Assembly (NCBI GenBank): GCA_945865375.1
Contig: CAMBEJ010000037.1
Span: forward strand, 1-37,221
DNA length: 37,221 bases
Source of the DNA: Akkermansia muciniphila
Lineage (GTDB): Bacteria; Verrucomicrobiota; Verrucomicrobiia; Limisphaerales; F1-80-MAGS106
Reading direction: 5' to 3'
Under the pieces are notes generated by a model. It did not search any database. It was not told the origin of the DNA and was given only the letters and a program-made list of their open reading frames with translations. The first letter of the stretch is position 1. Each line of letters begins with the position of its first letter. Shown here in pieces: positions 34,851 through 37,221 of this stretch. The position numbers and the translations under genes are program-made.

Positions 34851-35053
34851 CCAACCAACTCCTTGGGCACCTCCATGCATCGTCGTCGGCCCTTTTCTGT
34901 GAACGCCAGCAGAAAGGCCGGATGTTTATCGTCACAGGCGCAGGCGCGACAACTGGGCCGGATGCACGTCTTGCGAACCATGGACAAGGAGCCTCCAAGC
35001 CGCCGTGCTCTGCGCGCTGCCACTTGCAAAACTGGCTGGCGCACTCGGGTCAT
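34844..35053 (-). pseudogene. DUF6788-family fragment, 3'-truncated
   Basis: The minus strand reads ARRLGGSLSMVRKTCIRP, SCRACACDDKHPAFLLAFTEKGRRRC, then MEVPKELVGH and stop. This is the N-terminal, cysteine-bearing half of DUF6788 proteins that accompany transposases (GSL....C..P.C.C.....HP...L..TEKGK.R...VPKEL). The C-terminal helical half is missing: the frame stops in the AGCAGTAA repeat. It is a remnant of a different branch from the one at 18678-19109. The open frame extends upstream to 35365, but that part has no family resemblance. Confidence 0.5.
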
Positions 35054-35388
35054 GGGGGAAATTGTCTTCCCCAGTGGGATAAGATGCTCCGTTGATCTGG
35101 CAATCCCGTCTTCCAAAACGCAAGAAACCCACGCCGACCGAACCTCGCGCGCAACGTCATTTGCCCGAGCCCTATCCTCCCCTCGTCGGATCCCGTCAAA
35201 TGGACCGCCAAAAACTCGAACAATCAGTGCCCAAGAGCGAGCGGCATTGGGCGGGACGCCGCTGTTCCGGGCAGAGCCGAAAGGGCTCCGCGACTTTACC
35301 GACAACTTCGGGATGCGTGCGGTGGTGACGCGAGACATTCGTGCCTTAACCCTTTCCATTTCCACGCAGGTCCAGTAAGAATGAGGTC
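35054..35388. other. Stretch without a recognised gene upstream of pdxH
   Basis: Open frames exist on both strands (for example the one containing GTPLFRAEPKGLRDFTDNF) but none resembles a known family or has a good start. It must contain the pdxH promoter. Confidence 0.35.
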
Positions 35389-36027
35389 ATGGATCTGGCG
35401 AACATGCGGTCGACCTACGACAAAGGCGCGTTGCGCCGCGGCGACCTGGCGGACGATCCGATCCTTCAATTCACGACGTGGTTCGAGGAAGCGTGCCAAT
35501 CGAAACTCGTCGAACCGAACGCCGTCAGCTTGGCCACTGCTGACCCTCAAGGCCGACCCCTCCTGCGGACCGTTCTCATCAAACAATTTGACGCTCGAGG
35601 TTTTGTTTTCTTTACGAACCTCGAAAGCCGCAAAGCGCGCCACATCGAATCGAACCCCAATGTTTGCGTCCTCTTTCCATGGGTGGCCCTGGAGAGGCAA
35701 GTCATTGTCTGCGGGACGGCATCGAGGGTTTCAACTGCGGAAACTCTGGCCTACTTTATTCAACGCCCCCTCGACAGCCAGATCGGCGCCTGGGCTTCCA
35801 AACAAAGTTCCGCCATCTCCTCCAGAAAACTCCTCGAAATGCAATGGCAACAAATCAAACAAAAATTCTCCGATGGAAAAGTCCCATTGCCCTCCTTCTG
35901 GGGTGGATTCCGGGTGGAACCGGTCAGCATCGAGTTCTGGCAGGGCCGCTCGAGCAGACTGCATGATCGGTTCCTGTACGCAAAACAACCGGACAATTCC
36001 TGGACCATCGAGCGCCTTTGTCCTTGA
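35389..36027 (+). CDS. pdxH: Pyridoxamine 5'-phosphate oxidase
   Basis: FMN-dependent oxidation of pyridoxamine or pyridoxine 5'-phosphate to pyridoxal 5'-phosphate in vitamin B6 synthesis and salvage, cytoplasmic. The 212 residues match the family length. It shows MRSTYDKGALRRGDLADDP at the N-terminus, NAVSLATADPQGRPLLRTVLIK, GFVFFTNLESRKARHIESNP (FMN phosphate contacts), LERQVIVCGTASRVS, WGGFRVEPVSIEFWQGRSSRLHDR and the closing W.IERLCP. ATG at 35389; AGG lies a few bases upstream (aagaatgaggtc). It is followed 23 nt later by bcp, so the two may be co-transcribed. Confidence 0.96.
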   Translation: MDLANMRSTYDKGALRRGDLADDPILQFTTWFEEACQSKLVEPNAVSLATADPQGRPLLRTVLIKQFDARGFVFFTNLESRKARHIESNPNVCVLFPWVALERQVIVCGTASRVSTAETLAYFIQRPLDSQIGAWASKQSSAISSRKLLEMQWQQIKQKFSDGKVPLPSFWGGFRVEPVSIEFWQGRSSRLHDRFLYAKQPDNSWTIERLCP

Positions 36028-36050
36028 AATAAACGAACACTTCATTTGAC

Positions 36051-36539
36051 ATGCCAAAAGAACCCACGCTCACCCTGAAAGTCGGCGATCCCGCGCCGAG
36101 CTTCACAACACAAACAAGTGGAGGCTCGACCCTGTCACTCTTGGATCTGAAGGGGAAACCCGTCATCCTTTACTTCTATCCCCGGGACGACACCCCGGGG
36201 TGCACCAAGGAAGCCTGTGGGTTCCGCGACGCGCACGCCAGGATCCACCACGAAGGAGCCGTGGTTCTGGGGGTCAGTGCGGATACCGTCAAATCTCACG
36301 ACAAATTCGTCAAGAAATTCGACCTCCCATTCCCGTTGCTTGCCGACATGGAGAAAAAAATCGTTGAAGCCTACGGTGTTTGGGGCGAGAAATCTTTTAT
36401 GGGCCGCAAATACATGGGAATCCATCGCGTGACCTTTTTGATCGGACCGGACGGTCTCATCAAACGGATCTGGACGATCGTAAAGCCAGAAGAACATGCG
36501 GCGGAGGTATTGGCTGCGCTTGAATCGCTCTTTCCATGA
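36051..36539 (+). CDS. bcp: Thioredoxin-dependent peroxiredoxin, Bcp/PrxQ type
   Basis: Reduces hydrogen peroxide and organic hydroperoxides using thioredoxin. The 162 residues include the motif FYPRDDTPGCTKEACGFRD, with peroxidatic C51 and resolving C56 five residues apart as in atypical 2-Cys PrxQ. Next come GVSADTVKSHDKFVKKFDLPFPLLAD and the closing FMGRKYMGIHRVTFLIGPDGLIKRIW. No signal peptide, so cytoplasmic. It lies just after pdxH in the same direction and converges with a truncated mazF-like gene. Confidence 0.96.
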   Translation: MPKEPTLTLKVGDPAPSFTTQTSGGSTLSLLDLKGKPVILYFYPRDDTPGCTKEACGFRDAHARIHHEGAVVLGVSADTVKSHDKFVKKFDLPFPLLADMEKKIVEAYGVWGEKSFMGRKYMGIHRVTFLIGPDGLIKRIWTIVKPEEHAAEVLAALESLFP

Positions 36540-36561
36540 ACGGTGAGAACTGCAGCGGAAG

Positions 36562-36697
36562 ATATCGTTATCTGACATAGTAGCCAGTCTCCTCGGCCGG
36601 AATCGGCAAGGACAACTGCCGGTCGCAACTTCGAGTGCGACAGATCAGAAAAAGGAAATCTGACGAGGACTACCGAGCTTTCTGCAAATGAGCCCAT
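36562..36697 (-). pseudogene. MazF/PemK-family toxin, 3'-truncated
   Basis: From the ATG at 36697 the minus strand reads FAESSVVLVRFPFSDLSHSKLRPAVVLADSG then RGDWLLCQIT. This is the N-terminal half of MazF/PemK endoribonucleases (G.VVLV.FPFTDLS..K.RPAvVLAD.....D.vLCQIT). Family similarity stops near 36562; the frame runs on antisense through bcp to 36371 without homology. The conserved C-terminal half is missing, so it should be inactive. The start overlaps the 3' end of the upstream antitoxin gene, the usual arrangement for such pairs. Confidence 0.7.
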
Positions 36698-36891
36698 GCT
36701 GCATCTTCTTCGGGTCGGTTCCAATCTTGGGCAAGCGCACTCTCGCTGAGAAGTGCGATCTCAGAAGGCTGGGCGCTCGGTTCGTCGTCAAGAATGGTTA
36801 CAAGTGCGCGGCGCGAGGAAGGCAGATGGACATCCTCAAGCAATCGGACAATGCCGTGCTCGTCGATCACTGCTTCGAGCGTCTGGATCAT
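36670..36891 (-). CDS. Antitoxin partner of the truncated MazF-like toxin
   Basis: A 73-residue protein: MIQTLEAVIDEHGIVRLLE, DVHLPSSRRALVTILDD, then an acidic helical tail ending DWNRPEEDAAWAHLQ. This is the layout of small antitoxins that precede PemK/MazF-type toxins in many genomes, with an N-terminal beta-rich DNA-binding part (VIDEnG.vrL.epv.Lp) and a C-terminal toxin-neutralising tail. It overlaps the toxin start by 28 nt. The gene itself looks intact although its toxin is cut short. Confidence 0.7.
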   Translation of the reverse strand: MIQTLEAVIDEHGIVRLLEDVHLPSSRRALVTILDDEPSAQPSEIALLSESALAQDWNRPEEDAAWAHLQKAR

Positions 36892-37221
36892 GCTTCAACC
36901 CTAACGTGTTTGGATTTGGAGGCAAGCCCTCAGTAGGCCAAACGTCTCAGCTGAGCGACCGCTGCCGTCAGCGTACCGTGGCAAACGGGAAAAAGTCCCC
37001 AATCACCGGCCAACTCCGCTACCGAGACGCTTGGCAGCGGTTGATGTCTCGACCTGATGGTTCGGTGCCTTCACGTCCGCCACTGAACTCCTTTGAACGG
37101 TCTCGGTCAATCCCTGAAAACCCCACCCAAAAGCGCGGCGTATTCGGCATGTCACTGCGAAGGAATTCATCACACAAAGACGCGGATGGAAATGCAATAG
37201 AACGGGACTTGTTTCGACCCC
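36892..37221. other. Right-hand end without a recognised gene
   Basis: A 64-codon minus-strand frame at 37003-37197 (includes MNSFAVTCRIRRAFGWGFQG) resembles no family I know and lacks a ribosome binding site, so I do not call it a gene. The antitoxin promoter should lie in the first 100 bp. Confidence 0.35.

Noticed and set aside
34863..35378. 171-codon plus-strand open frame before pdxH
   Set aside because: The minus strand of its first part encodes a recognisable DUF6788 fragment, and the rest shows no family pattern.
1..37221. tRNA or rRNA genes
   Set aside because: No cloverleaf with a GGTTCGAATCC-type arm and no rRNA-like sequence was noticed on either strand; a tRNAscan run would settle it.

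Overview
The window looks like part of a Verrucomicrobiota-type chromosome, or another member of the Planctomycetes/Verrucomicrobia group. I infer this from the gene mix: a phosphoglucose isomerase with a C-terminal extension, PqqD-M50-HlyD and GAF-HlyD proteins, a redoxin/cytochrome/copper-monooxygenase fusion, a giant dockerin-bearing surface protein and DUF6788 remnants. Dense short repeats of the kind common in that group (CACGGATAACACGGATA, AACCGCAAAGA, ATTACGATTACG) agree. No rRNA, tRNA, CRISPR array or intact transposase was seen.

Region 1 (1-4800) holds core genes: pgi and mnmG. mnmG carries a perfect 16-bp parS-like ParB site inside an insertion in its coding sequence, which suggests the origin-proximal part of the chromosome. 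A phd/relE-type toxin-antitoxin pair follows. Its toxin is frameshifted by an 8-bp tandem duplication.

Region 2 (4800-7760) is a gene graveyard around one intact minus-strand alkaline-phosphatase-superfamily gene. It holds hexamer repeats, a helicase fragment, a MITE-like element with 14-bp terminal inverted repeats (second copy at the left edge of the window), DUF2442 and group II intron reverse transcriptase fragments, a broken sorbosone-dehydrogenase/cytochrome-type gene and a 163-bp inverted-repeat element.

Region 3 (7741-18616) is a giant repeat-protein locus of about 9.5 kb, followed 15 nt later by a secreted cohesin-like/FG-GAP protein. The giant gene is missing its 5' end at the inverted-repeat element and has a +1 frameshift near 9182-9207. 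Its remaining 2710-codon frame is open and contains 108-109-residue beta repeats, EF-hand/SdrD-like modules, five Ig-like repeats and a dockerin-like C-terminus.

Region 4 (19239-27853) is the most interesting part. Five co-directional genes encode a TolC-like channel, a small HlyD adaptor, a GAF-HlyD membrane adaptor, a PqqD-like/M50 peptidase/HlyD membrane protein and a shortened SecA-like ATPase. No ABC or RND pump is present, so the SecA-like protein is the obvious candidate motor. I propose an envelope-spanning export machine, possibly for the giant neighbouring proteins. That function is inference.

Region 5 (27953-37221) holds an M16 peptidase, a secreted isochorismatase/chitobiase-C/NPCBM fusion, the redoxin/CxxCH/copper-monooxygenase fusion, pdxH, bcp and a mazE/mazF-like pair with a truncated toxin. 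More repeats and a DUF6788 fragment lie between them.
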